Assembly: GCA_900491605.1 (NCBI GenBank)
Contig: UESW01004014.1
Span: 1,166,533 to 1,230,532, forward strand
From: Calamus simplicifolius
Lineage: Eukaryota; Streptophyta; Magnoliopsida; Arecales; Arecaceae
DNA: 64,000 bases
Reading direction: 5' to 3'
A model generated the notes under the pieces. The model did not search any database, had not been told where the DNA came from, and worked only from the letters and a program-made list of their open reading frames with translations. Of the stretch, positions 1 to 11,720 are shown piece after piece (within the stretch, counting starts at the first letter, position 1; the number at the start of each line of letters is the position of its first letter). The translations under genes were made by a program, and so were the position numbers.

Positions 1-540
1 ACCAATTGATTCAATGCCATGACACTTCAGGTTGTCATTTCGCTCCATAGAACCATTACCAAAGAAGAAAAGCACAAAAAGGGAACAAAGAATAGGTCAA
101 ACAGATTATTAGATTTTGACTGAGGTGGTCATTACAGAGGAAACCTGTTAGAGAAATGTAGTAACATCTCTATTAGATACCAAAAAATTTCTATCTCACA
201 AACAGTATTGTGCCTTTAACTTTTCATAATTCGTGCAAATATAAATTATTCAGAAGATAATCTTGAGATGACAAAAGAACTGTTCTGTGATTGTTTTGTA
301 TTATGCTCATTGCAACATATCAGAACTCCAAACCCAATACTGAAATGCATAATCATTTCTTTAAAAGTAATGCATAACTTCAATAACTCCAGGATGAAAA
401 TGAAGGACGAAAATCTGGGAACCAACCTATGGAATAAATTAGTAATAGTGAAATACAAACACAAGTTAAACTGCACAAGCAATAAGTATTCCATAATCAA
501 CATCAGACAGGCAGCACATGAATAAGATAATAACTACTTA

Positions 541-542
541 CA
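541..542 (-). other. Splice donor ending exon 11; intron continues past the window edge
   Basis: The minus strand reads CACGT then GTAAGT at 541-536, a strong donor. The next SUS exon (GxLxDRxKPIIFSMARLDRVKN in the family) is not found between 1 and 541, so this stretch is intron and the rest of the gene lies to the left. Confidence 0.7.
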
Positions 543-3500
543 CGTGCATGTCATTTTGATCTGGATCATACAGCAACTTTTCAATTGAACCATGAAGAGA
601 AGTAAGTCTCCTTTCCTTTTCTGAATATGGAAAGTAAATGCACATATCTGCTCCAGGGGAGACTATATTGAACTTGGGATCAAAAACATCAATGCCATGG
701 ACAACACGATACAAACTGGGAAGAGTGAAAGCAGTATGGCTCTCATACTGTCCCACTGTGTTCTTGCTGAAACAAAAAAATATAATAGTTCTCATCTAAC
801 ATCCAAAGAGCACTAAAACAAGCATCTAGCAATAAATAATTACAGCAGAGTTTTAGCATGGAAATTTGAGTTTAAAGCAGTTTTCTTTTTATTATTATTA
901 TAATTATAATACAGAGACAATACTCAGTCCCATTTTAAACAAGTTTCATTTTTACAACTCTACTGTTATAAATATTTGAAATTATGTACATAACCTCTCA
1001 AATTGACTATTTGCATGTATATCCCCATCATCATTTCTTTTCACATGTCTACCCTTTTAATTTTTTTTAAAATTACCTTTATACCTTTGAAACTTTATTT
1101 GTATGTCTTCCCTTGCAAATTTATGATCTATGAACATACCTTTATAAACTATTTCTTTTATATGTATACCCTTAACTATTTGCATGCATATAGATTATTT
1201 CATTTTGCACATCTTCCCTTCTTAGTGCATGCATGAAAAGGAAATAATTTATAACATTATACAAGCAATTAGTAAATTTGAGAGGCATACATGCAATTTC
1301 AGATATTTACAAGGTTATACATGCAAACAGTAATTACAAAAGCATACACACAAATAGTAAATATGGAAGGATAGATATGCCATCTTTTCACACGAGGGAC
1401 CTAGAGCTACAAATGCCATGGGTGAAGGGCATCTATATTAACCATGCATCCCCTAGATCCGTAGTAGTGAAGGTCCTACAATGTAAAAACACAGCCACAC
1501 AACAATAGGTTTGGTGTAGCACACAATGTAGGGGCTACTCATTTAAAGGGTGTGTAGTTTAGCACCTTTGAATATCAAAAGATGATTGACTCATGATAAT
1601 ACTTTATATTAACTTCTAGATAGGTATGCATGTTTAAATCACTGAAACACCCATACTATAGTATATAAAGAATTCAAATCCAAATACAAAAATCCATGTA
1701 GCACTTTGATGGAAGGCAAAGCTTATAACAGTTAGCTAATTTTCAAAATCTTGATGATGAAAAAGAACAAAATGCTTCAAATTCTCAATAAGTACTGGAT
1801 GTACTGTAAGATACTAAACGGCATGCAATGGTAATGAATGGTATCTACCAATATTAGGTCAACATGTTGACGCTTCCTTCATCCCTCTAGGGGCAAAAAT
1901 CATGAAACATAAACAAGACCTTATCTTTCCTTTTCACTCTTAACCTTTTTCATTTTTTTGATGGCAAGTATTCTTGATGATAACATTTTGAAGAAATTTT
2001 TCAGCTCATACGTAGAACATGGAGATGAGAAAATATTAAAAAAAAAGGTTCCACTGGTTAGGATGCCTAGGAGAAACCATCTAGATGAGAGATAGAGGTA
2101 CATAAACAAATAGAGGAGCATCTGGATTATATACCTAATTTCTTAATCATATTTTTATTACAGACATTGATGAAGAGAGAAACAATCTGCTATAGAATAT
2201 GCCTCTTTCATTTAATAATATGGTATAAATTCTCTTTTTTGTTGTTCCAGTAATTTATTGTGCATTTACCTTTCCTTATAATAGGACCTGAAAATCCCTT
2301 GCTCAATATAGATTCATAGAATTTCTATTGGACGTTTTTAGCAGCAAATCAACAAAGATATGCATCAAAGACTCAACAAAAAAAAAAAAAAAAATTGTGA
2401 GAAGGATTCTGTGGATGACATTTTATTGCAGAGCTAGGTGAATTTTATAGCCATTGATTGAATGAAATGGCTCGCCTAGTTATGTGGAATAACTCAATCC
2501 TTCACCATCACTATAGTAATTGGAGTCAACACAAGATCACGCAATCAGTGAGGCAACTTCCTCATCTATCACACTTCTGGATTATAATTCAACCAAAATT
2601 TTCTATGAGATCTGGAGGTGTCTAAGGTCACTAAAAACGACAGTAGCAAACAAGATACCAAAGGGGAGATGGAGGGAGGGAGAGGGGGAGAGAGAGCATC
2701 ATGTACAATATCATCTGCACCTCCCATTTGAAGAAATACCACATGACAAACTTTTAATAGAAGAGAAGAGTCCTGGCTAAAACGATGTCACAGTTGGCTC
2801 AACAATTATTCGGTAGATAGGAGAATCACATGAGTCATGAAGACTAAAGGGTAACCAACATATACAAGGCAATCTAAAGAACATGAATAATTGCTTCACA
2901 ATTACATCAATTTTTCATACGTTTTGAACCTTCTTAAACCAGTTGCACATTAAGACAAGAATTAAGCTAAATACATGACAAGACTGGACAAATACCTTCC
3001 GGCAATCTCCTGATAGGTGCTTGTGATTATAAAGTCTGCATTGTTCATAGCAATTATATCAGCAGTGAACTGGCACGAGAAATGGTACTTGTCCTCATAC
3101 TTTTTCCAATAGATATCTGAATCTGGATATTTTGTTTTCTCTAGTGCATGAGCAATGTTGCACTGCACAAAGTTTATCAACCATAATATGTAACAATACA
3201 ACCCATGGGAAACATGTTGCAAAAATGTCAGCCCAAAGCATACCTGGGTAATCCCTAATTTGTAAGATAACAAAGATGCAACAAGATTTCCATCACTGTA
3301 GTTCCCAATAATTAGATCTGGAGTGCCATGTAACTCTGCTGCAATTTCGCTAGCTGCATCCTATTGATCAAATCAGATGAATAAATGAACTGAGCCCAAA
3401 TAATAAGAAAGAAATTTGTTAACAGTTGAACTTGATTCAATGTTCCATGGAGAAAGTATATAATAAGGATGCAGCATCCAGGATACATATACAATTGCAT

Positions 3501-6500
3501 ATCCAATAAAGAGGAAAGACTATAATTAATTGAGAACCATAGTAGCATAAGATTTTATGTAAGAAAGGCAGTTTGATCAAAAGATTATTGTATGTATAAA
3601 ATCACTGTTAAGGCAGCTCATGCAAGCCTGTACTCAACGTAACCTACTGTTGACGATTGTTTTATTTCATCACATGCTAAAAATTATTCAAAAAAACAGC
3701 CAGATATCCTATGCTATCATGCACTTTGTATTCCATCCCTCCTTTTTCTTTCTTGTAGGTTTTTTTCCTTTTGTTTTCCTTGACAATCCACTAGAGGTAA
3801 TTTTGATAGAGCTGCAGCAGCATGTTGACAGCCATTTAGCTCGCAAGATCTATAGATCTATCAATGCTCATTTTCATCACTAAGCTGCTTGCAAATTGAA
3901 CTCCAATAAACATTATATCTAAGTGAGTTCCATTAATGTGTTTTGCAAGAACCCAAAAAATTATGAATCATGATGATAGTAATCCTAAGATGAGAGTACA
4001 AGGCATCATTACCTCTTCAGTATCCTGAATAGTCAAACAAAGGATGAGGTGAAATAGGTTGGCTCAAGGGAATTCTTGCATTAATGCATGGCCATATGTT
4101 AAATATCAGATCTTCATCAAGAGTCCATTTTGTTGATGAACTATGATGTGACATTCTTTTAGTGGATAGTCTTCTAGGAGTTTTCTTTGAATAGATCATT
4201 CAGTGTTGTCCTTATGATAGATAAGATGGACCATTTTGCTTAAATATCATTTAAGGCAATTAACTTCCAACATAACGAAGAATTTCTGTCAAGAGTAAGA
4301 AAGAAGTATGCGGCATCAAACAGTAGAAAGGCATGACTGGAATTTCCCTAGAAAGAGAAACTTGGAGTACGCCAAAATTATGAATCCATAAATCACAACT
4401 TAAACATGCGCTGGTCAATTTCCAAATATATAGATCGAGCCTTTTCAACCATAAGAATGAAGTAATTGAACTCTTCTCAGATTTTTTTAACACAAAAGCA
4501 ACAAATATTTTTCTTTGTTCTATGGATCACATCCTAATCTAAGTGCATGCTTTGAGGTACAAGATTCAATAATGAGTTATGAAAATTATGTAATTGAACA
4601 GCCAGACCCTAAGCTAACTTTCTAAATAAATGGCCACATCCCATTAAGGATAAGAAGATGGTATCCTCTAGAAGCCTCAAATGTCACTTCTATTATTTTC
4701 TGCTTATCATTATGTCATTGCTTTCTAATTAATGTCACAGAGATGTAATACTCGAGTCAACATGCATTTTAGATTGCTTGCATACAATTCATGTATCTCT
4801 GATAAAGTATACGAGGAGGCAAGCTTCAATTCACCCAATCACTAATGAATTATCTTGGCCAGATTGTGAAAATAATATATAAATTGGTTGCAACATCAAA
4901 ACTGAAATATTTTTAAAATAATAAGAAATACACAAGGAACTTGTATTCTCATTTTTCCAATTACAAGAATTCACCGAGAACCTTTCTGTGAATATTTTTT
5001 CCACTCATCAAGCTCCCCAAAAAAAAATATTTGATCCATCCACATGCATTCATATCATTTAAAATAAATACATTTTGCTAATATGAGAGTCAGGTGCCAG
5101 CCACCCCGCTTTAAGAAAATTCCTAAAAGGCATGTGCAAATCAAAAACAGATATTTACCATTGCAAACAAGCAAACAATAAGCTATCAAATAGCATGGTC
5201 TTCACTGATAATCTCGTACTAATCATGGAATTGCATTTGATGAAATTAAATGTTACCTGTGCAAAGGTTTCCAAGTAAGGCCAAACATCAAATCTTGAAA
5301 TCCATTTCCGAAGAATTCCCTCGTCAGTTCTAAAAGGTACCCGCAGGATGTAAGTATGTTGTGTTCCAGTGATTCTTTCAAGTCTTTGATTGCATGTTGT
5401 CCCTTTTGCATCAGGTATCAACCTAGTCACCTTTTAGTTGACAGAAATTGGTATAAGAACCTAATTTTGTATCATTAAAAAAGGACAAAGAAAAGGAGAG
5501 AAATGCAAGTTTGTGATATGAGTGGAAGAGGCAAAGGCACAAGGCACAAAGTATATGTATAGTTAGTGAAGGTTGACAAACAATATCACATAATTTATTT
5601 TTAAAAAAAAGCAAGTAAATTTAAAGACCAGCTAAATGGAAATTCACATTATGAACAAGAAACAAGAAAAAGTGTCCTGAAATACACTTACAATAAGAAT
5701 TTTGGGAAGAACATCCAGCCCTTGCTTTTTTATTCTGAGAATCATCTCATTCTCTAGAGCACGAACTTGATCCAATATATAGACAATCTGTGAATCATGT
5801 GTATAAGCTAAGAAAACAAATTTTAATTAAACCCAAAGATATCCATGCACACCCAAAAAGAAAAGCATCTCCATGATCAATGTATACAGTCAACTAGAAA
5901 GGAAAAGCAGAGCTGGATTTTCTTAAAGAAAGCAGTACCTGTCCTCCAGTGTCTGGCAAACCTAATACATTAGCTTGGCCAAAGTACCCATGAGGGGAAA
6001 CAATTACAACATTGAACACCATGGGAATCCTCCCAAGAATGTCTCCAAAGTGGAGGGATCAGGAGCTTGAAGAATATCCAGCAGAAGATGAATCATCTCC
6101 AGCACTCGTTCAGCTGTATCACCCCAACCTTTCTCCAAACCCATCTCTTGAAAGCTGTAGATTAATTATTAACAAAGTTTATCAACAGGCTTCAAGTAGC
6201 TTTAATCTGCTCAAATATTTATTTCAAAGGTCCCTTTCTGTAAGACCCCATGCTGCGTCAGTTGTTCCTGACAAGAAAAACTTAGATACAGATTGTAAAT
6301 GCTAGAAAGTGATGATTTAGGATTGACTCAGCAATTAATATACCCAGACTAGGCAGACCTACGAAATAGGGCTAAAAATATTAGTAATTATGTAGGTCCA
6401 GCAATGCAACACCTGTCATAATGATAGGATTCAATAAAGAAAAATAAAGTTCTCTACTCCATCGAAGAGATAAATCGCTGGTAAACTGGATTTATGGTCG

Positions 6501-7872
6501 ACAGATGCTCACCCCTGTCTGCAGTAATTCACTCACCTCTGACTGAAAAATAAATCAGTCAAATGATCTTGTATGGCACTCTACCAGGGTCTTCTGCATA
6601 TACATCAAGGTTAAGTCTACCCTAGCTCAAAGCAATAAGGTACGGTTTGCACTACCACCAGATTTATTAAGTCAAGCTAGGAATTGATTATATTTGTCTC
6701 ATAAAAAAAGTCTACTGAAGCATGATATCTCTACTGTATCAACATTGTACATGGGAAGGAAGCTATTTTCTTACACATAAGCAAATTCAGAGAACGGAGT
6801 TGCAGGTGGGAGCTTAGACAGAAGCTCCTCAGCCTTTCCCAGAACAGATTGAAGCCTGGACACACTCCGTATCCTATCATTCAGCATCATCACCTGCCGC
6901 ACCACGTACATCCGTCTCAGTCCAATGGCATATATTACAAAGAAAAATGTTTGGTTTCACTGCAGGCTATACTCACATGACCCTTGAAGCTATGGGCCCG
7001 AAGGAAATCAACCAGGGGTTCCAAGCAGTCCTTGTTCCGAAACATAATGGACGAGAGGTGCCGGTTGAGGAATTGAACCCCGTTCCCGATGGACGACGAC
7101 CGGTTCGGCCGTGGGAACGACGCATTAAAAGGCTCGAAGTCGAGCTCCAGCACAAACTGATCATTATAGCTACTGAAATAATTAACACGCGAGAATTTCA
7201 GATGAGATGGGAAGTAATAGACATACAAATAAAGTGGATTAACGGGCTTATTGATCATTACGGCTCGACAACGAGCTCTTCCTTGAACCGGAGGTACTCG
7301 GAGATAGTGAGTTGCTCGACGCTAAGCTCGTACACATTAACCCGCACGTATTCCCACACGCCAGGCCTCGGCCGCACGGCGATGGCCACAAACGGTGGCA
7401 GAACTATGGCCTCCTGAATCCCAACCAAACAATTCCACACCAATATTACTACAGAAGATATCTTTCTCGGACGGGGAGATGAAAGGGGATACGGGTTGAA
7501 ACCTGCGCAGATTTGAGGACCTCGAAGAAGGGGCCCTCGGAGAGGTGGTGGCGCCCGTGGTCGCCGATGGCGGCGAGGCCGTCGATGAGGTGGTGGGGCT
7601 GAAGGATTCCCTTCCCCTTGCCCACATACCTGAGATCATCGAAGAGTTATAGTCAGCAAGCATCGATGATGGTGCTTCCAACGGCTAAGGTCAGGGTTAG
7701 GATTAGGGTTCGGGGTAGAATTCCATCGACTACGTGAACGATCGAGAGAGATACAGAGAAGGGAACAGAGGGACCTCGAGAGGAGGAAGACGAGGTCGTT
7801 GCGGTGGGCGGAGAGGGTGTCCTCGACCCTCTCGCGGATGCTGGGGATGCGCTCGAGCATGGGACCCGCCAT
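542..7872 (-). CDS. SUS: Sucrose synthase, 5' part of the gene (exons 1-11), 3' end outside window
   Basis: Sucrose synthase reversibly converts sucrose and UDP to UDP-glucose and fructose in the cytosol. Exons read from splice sites and frame are 7775-7872, 7503-7629, 7262-7413, 6977-7172, 6775-6893, 5939-6154, 5692-5787, 5257-5430, 3244-3360, 2996-3162 and 542-766, all with GT/AG borders. They encode about 562 of the usual ~805-815 residues. Visible features: the N-terminal kinase site around Ser11 (ERIPSIRER, Arg at -3), the SUS N-terminal domain (EAIVLPPFVAIAVRPRPGVW), and the start of the GT-B glycosyltransferase domain with GYFGQ and GLPDTGGQ near residues 285-303. The N-terminus (TLSAHRNDLVFLLSRYV) most resembles the Arabidopsis SUS2/SUS3 clade. 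The catalytic Arg/Lys/Glu residues of the C-terminal half lie off-window. Exon 6 is 216 nt and one base short; the frame breaks near 6031 and reaches a stop at 6004-6006, but every later exon is intact. Start chosen because MAGPMLERIPS aligns with family N-termini. Confidence 0.93.
767..2995 (-). other. Sucrose synthase intron 10 (2.2 kb, AT-rich)
   Basis: This long AT-rich intron lies between exons 10 and 11. It contains an ATT/ATA-rich stretch near 888-912, an A-run near 2378-2394, a purine-rich patch near 2665-2698 and a foldback structure near 985-1385 listed separately. Plant SUS introns are often 80-500 bp, so this one has grown. No coding content was recognised. Confidence 0.8.
985..1385. 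mobile_element. Possible foldback MITE in the SUS intron
   Basis: The left arm has blocks such as CCTCTCAAATTGAC followed by TATTTGCATGTATATCC. The right arm carries the reverse-complement counterparts (AATTTGAGAGGCATACATGC, then ACAAATAGTAAATATGGA). Each arm seems to hold several diverged ~45-bp blocks, so the whole could fold into a long imperfect hairpin. No coding capacity and no clear target duplication were identified. The class is uncertain. Confidence 0.4.
3361..5256 (-). other. Sucrose synthase intron 8 (1.9 kb, AT-rich)
   Basis: This intron lies between exons 8 and 9 and has standard GT/AG borders. The sequence is AT-rich. I saw no recognisable transposon domain, RNA gene or repeat array in it. 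Small open frames here show no resemblance to known proteins. Confidence 0.8.
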
Positions 7873-7972
7873 GGCTGGAGGGCACACTCCTGGACGGACA
7901 ACCCGGGAAGGAAGCAGAGCCGAAGGCACAAAGGAGAGAGACTCGAGCGGTGGGAGAAGAGGAGGGCGGGAG

Positions 7973-7997
7973 GAGAGAGAGAGAGAGAGAGAGAGAG
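7973..7997. repeat. (GA)n microsatellite in the SUS leader
   Basis: A perfect GA run lies about 100-125 bp upstream of the SUS start codon. On the gene strand it is a CT tract, common in plant 5' leaders and core promoters. A pyrimidine tract followed by CAG at about 7901-7899 could also be a leader-intron acceptor, but nothing proves it. Confidence 0.85.
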
Positions 7998-8033
7998 GGA
8001 AATTCCTATGCGAGGAGTCACACGATGAGTCGG

Positions 8034-8040
8034 TATTTAA

Positions 8041-8041
<1 letters not shown>
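8034..8041 (-). promoter_or_regulatory. Candidate TATA box of sucrose synthase (proximal)
   Basis: The minus strand reads TTTAAATA about 165 bp upstream of the ATG and just upstream of a CT-rich leader. A matching TTTAAATA lies at 8122-8129. Either could be the core promoter. No transcript data are available. Confidence 0.35.

Positions 8042-8044
<3 letters not shown>

Positions 8045-8072
<28 letters not shown>
8045..8072. repeat. Second (GA)n microsatellite upstream of SUS
   Basis: A second GA run lies about 175-200 bp upstream of the start codon, between two TATTTAAA boxes. Its length is likely to vary between alleles. Confidence 0.85.
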
Positions 8073-8075
<3 letters not shown>

Positions 8076-8121
8076 AGGTTCTACGCGGGGAGCCACGCGG
8101 CTGGATTAAACGGCGAGGGGA

Positions 8122-8129
8122 TATTTAAA
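8122..8129 (-). promoter_or_regulatory. Candidate TATA box of sucrose synthase (distal)
   Basis: This is a second TTTAAATA on the gene strand, about 255 bp upstream of the start codon. From here to 8606 there is no recognisable gene; the sequence is mostly AT-rich and is the only unique upstream DNA before the transposon block starts. Confidence 0.3.
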
Positions 8130-8606
8130 GAGCGAGAGGGGGAGCGGCATCAGATGCGGCGCCCTGGGTTTTTGCGGGCCAAATCCAGGTTCACTCAACA
8201 AAGAAACCGGGGTTCTTCCTGGGGACCATTTCGCTGTTCCACGGCCACCGCTGAGTTCACGGGGCCTACGTGAAATCGCTGCAGTGCTTACTGCCAGGAC
8301 CAATTCAATCAATCGCCAGTCTTCATTTAAAACAGGTGACTGGCTCGTGATGGAAAACAGTTGAGCTTTAGCTTTTTTTGCTCCACCGCCTCCTTTTGTT
8401 TTTATCTCAATCAAAATCTTGGCTGAAACAAACTACATCATCTTATCTCGCTTTTGTTGGTTATATTCCATAAGTGACTTTTTTATTTTTAAATACGAAA
8501 TTAATGTTATGAAATGATAGCAGTATGATATTAATTAATATGTTGACATCTCAAGAGTCTCATAATTTATTTGTATGAATATGTATTGAATTGCTGCTTT
8601 AGCTTG

Positions 8607-9478
8607 TGATGACGCCTGATCATCGGTTTTAAAAGTCGAAAGAAAGAGCTACTTAATCTGCGGTCTCACGCCTGATCGGATGGCTTGCAAAAAGTCTCAA
8701 GTTCGAAGGGATGCTCCGATGGGGACCCTTCGAAGCTCAAATCAGTAACCAGAGTCACAGCTTAAGAAGAGCTCAGACGAGCTCTGGGGAGAAAAAATTA
8801 GTCCTCCGAAAGAGGGAAATCCCTTTCTAGGTATCAGGATAGCAAGTGTATGAGTTTTTGTACCTTATTCCTGAGTGGACTTACTCTTTTTATAGGGGGT
8901 TAACACCTGCACAACCACGTGAAGTTCCGTAAGAAAGGAATGTCCGCAGGGTTTATGGGGTTACGTGAATTTGGGCTGGTCGGTGGGTTATGTCCCATCG
9001 GAGAGGGAAAAATGGCGGTTAGTGAGCTACGTCCCATCGGTCAGTGGGGCTGACAGGTAGTTAGGTCCAGTCCCATCAGCGGCGTGGCCAGTGGGTAGTT
9101 GGGCCTAGGGATGCCAGGCGGCGCGCGTCAGAAGGATGGCGATGCGAACAGCCATGACCGTTCTGGGGTCGACCTGAGACAGCCCTGACCCTCGGAGGGC
9201 TGACTCGGCTACTGAGGCCGAGCAGGGCTGACTCGGCTACTGAGGCCGAGCAGGCATACTCGACTGACCTGAAGGTGCCAGAGCGGGGCCGACCAGGGAA
9301 GGTCGGGGCCAACTTGGCCGACTCGAAGATGTCGGAGCCGACCAGGGAAGGTCGGGGCCGATCGGGGCCGACCAGGGAAGGTCGGGGCCGACTGGGCCGA
9401 CTTGGAGATGCTGGGGCGGGGCCGCCTTAAGATTTGGATTTTGCCATAATTGCCCTCGTGACTACGTCAGCCACATCA
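8607..9478 (-). repeat. Element A 3' LTR (left copy)
   Basis: It starts TGATGACGCC and ends CCACATCA on the plus strand, matching the copy from 20053. A TATA box (TATAAAAAG on the minus strand) lies at 8886-8894. A short GC-rich array with GACCAGGGAAGGTC units occupies about 9170-9420, only about three full units. The end is set by the adjoining purine tract and by the equivalent ends in B and C (TGATGTGGCT on the element strand). Confidence 0.85.
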
Positions 9479-9500
9479 GATGCCCCCCGCGCCCCTGAGC
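9479..9500 (-). promoter_or_regulatory. Element A polypurine tract
   Basis: The minus strand is G-rich (GGGGCGCGGGGGGCATC) directly against the TGATGTGG start of the 3' LTR. This is where plus-strand DNA synthesis would be primed. Element B has the same arrangement at 33929. Confidence 0.7.
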
Positions 9501-9891
9501 GCGAAGGGCCACGCGCCCGCTGCCCTTTGGGCGAGAGGGGCGCAAAAATTTAAAAAATGATTGCTCTTTAGTGCGCTTTTAATAGCTTGGTGAGCTGGCG
9601 CATCGTCCCGAGGCAGTGTCGCTTCAAAATCTTTCACAATCATGCGGTAGGTGGAGCTGACGCTAGAGCCAAACGCCTCGAAGAGGAAGCCTATTTGGAG
9701 AATGGAAAAAGGTAAAGGCTATCATTGTTTCTCCGTTTTCTATGCCCCGCGATTGGTCGGAGATCACGCTCTTTGAGGCGAATCGAGGCGGCATGCCTCG
9801 GGCGCAGGCGAGATTTCCGGCGAACAGTTCATGGTGCAATAGGAGAGCGCCATGTGGTAGGGCCTCGATTATCATCGCTCGGAGATGGGGG

Positions 9892-9898
9892 TATAAAA
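9892..9898 (+). promoter_or_regulatory. TATA box for the opposite-strand gene of element A
   Basis: TATAAAA lies in GGGGGTATAAAAGCTCCCC on the plus strand, about 150 bp upstream of the candidate start of the opposite-strand gene. It runs against the retroelement's own transcription and suggests the extra gene has its own promoter. The equivalent region of element C is outside the window. Confidence 0.55.
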
Positions 9899-10895
9899 GC
9901 TCCCCAAGGGCCTAAGGAAAGCTTTTACATTGCCATTGTTTTCTTCCAGCTTTCCTTCTCCTGAGTTCTTCTGCGACTTGAGCCCTTTTGTCTCCAAATT
10001 CCTTTGATTTTCAGGTTAGTTTCATCTTTCCTTTTCATCCATGGACCGTCTGCCATTAGGGAGGGTAAGAGGCATGTAGTTGAATCTTCTCATTCCGATA
10101 GTGAAGAACAAACCTCCTTAGCCCGTCAGGTTCCTTGTCCGGTGGGCGGAATCATCACCCGCGATCGACCAACAGTGACCGGGCCTCCGTCTGCCTCAGG
10201 CTCACCTATTAGGGCAGTTCATGTGTCCTCCCGCCGTCCGGGACAACCTTTGGCGATGAGTTCTGATCCGGCAGGTCCGTCCGAAGTGGCCTCAACCGTG
10301 ACCCCCGAAGACGTAGAGGCCATTAGGGCTAAGTACATGGTCCCCAGCTTCATTCATCTGTCGCGCCGGGGCCCAAAGATAGAGTGACCTCCACCTACCC
10401 CGATCGGGTCGCTCTGTATAAGGAATTTTTCCGGTGCGGGCTGTGCCTTCCTCTCCACCTTTTTTTCCTGAACCTTTTAGATAGGTATAGGCTAGTGCCG
10501 GCGCAGTTGACTCCGAACTCGATTCGGATCATCTGCGCCTTTGTTATTCTTTGCTATTTTCAGGAGGTCCGGCCGGGGTTATCACTGTTCGGGCATTTTA
10601 TAAACTCCGCCGCCAAGGTGAGGGGCCTGGTGGGCTTTTACCGCCTAGGCCGGGTAGGGCCTTCCCCCTAGGTCTTCCGTCCAGATTAGGGGATGAAAAT
10701 CCCGCTTCCTTTTTTTCCCATGTCGAGGGGGTGAGGACCGACTGGATGGAGCCGAACACCAGCCCCAATGATAATGCCACCGTAGGGGAGAGAGATAGGG
10801 AACTCTTCACCCAGTTGTCCAACCGCCAAATCCCTGGCTACAAGGAACTCTGTCCAAGGAGAACCTGATAGAAGCCAAGTGGGCCCCGGCGGTCG

Positions 10896-10976
10896 GTGAG
10901 CACGATGCCTGATTCCTTCTGTCTCGACCGGAGGATTGCTATATGTTGTGCTAATACTTCTCGTTTTTGGATGCAG
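10896..10976 (+). other. Intron 1 of the element A opposite-strand gene
   Basis: Donor GTCG^GTGAGC and acceptor GGATGCAG^CGATGAAG. Element C has the same donor and acceptor at 56153-56071 with diverged intron sequence, which supports real splicing. Confidence 0.75.
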
Positions 10977-11638
10977 CGATGAAGTTCTCCGCCGGTGCAT
11001 TTGAGGTGCCTTGAAGTAGAAGAGGCCGTCAGCCGGGAAACGTCAAGGCGGCGAAGAAGGCCCGAAGAGGGGAGGGCTGGGCCGACCCAAGTTGCTGAGG
11101 TCCCCAAGGCTCCAACGCATGCAGAGGAGCCGGCTAAGGAAGCGTCGGCTGAAGAAGTGGTCCCGAGGCCGGCCGGGACCGAGATAGAGGAGGGAGAGAT
11201 TCCAGCCACCACCAGAGCTACTATGGTGATTGTGAATCTTGAGGAGGAAGCTCCTGCCGCCGCCGACGTGCCCGAGGTGGGGCAGGTTACAGTTGCCGTC
11301 AGCCCTCCGGTTGTCGCCGAGCCGGAGACGGAGAGGGCTCCCCCAACTGCCAGGGAGAGGGAGCCAGTCGCCAAGAAATCCAATGCTGGGGCGGAGGTGA
11401 CCGGGGAGCAGAGGGATGGGCCGGAGAGCTCATCCCAGTGGTTGGTGCGCCACCCGACCCATCCTCGGGTCGAAGGTCCGCAGAGGGGCCGACGCGGCCG
11501 GCCCCTAGGCTCAATTCAATGGCGGACACCGCGCAAGCCGCCCGTCTTCTGTCAAGAGTCCGGACTGCCGAGTCGAGGAGGAGACGCGGGATTGAGCCAC
11601 TCCACGCTCCTGGATATGGTGATGGTTGCTGTTGTCAG

Positions 11639-11720
11639 GTAATCTTCTGAGTTCTCTCTATTTCTGGACGTATCTTTTGATGCTTAATCTTTTAGGGTTA
11701 ACATGTTCCCCTTGCTGCAG
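11639..11720 (+). other. Intron 2 of the element A opposite-strand gene
   Basis: Donor CAG^GTAATC and acceptor TGCTGCAG^ATGGCCAAC. Element C shares the acceptor and a donor at the same place (intron 55316-55399). The exon after it opens ATGGCCAAC in both copies. Confidence 0.75.

Noticed and set aside
268..525. Small ORFs in the first 530 bp
   Set aside because: AT-rich intron of the sucrose synthase gene; no similarity recognised.
7734..8273. 179-codon Arg/Glu-rich plus-strand ORF
   Set aside because: Opposite strand of SUS exon 1 and the GA microsatellites; composition artefact.
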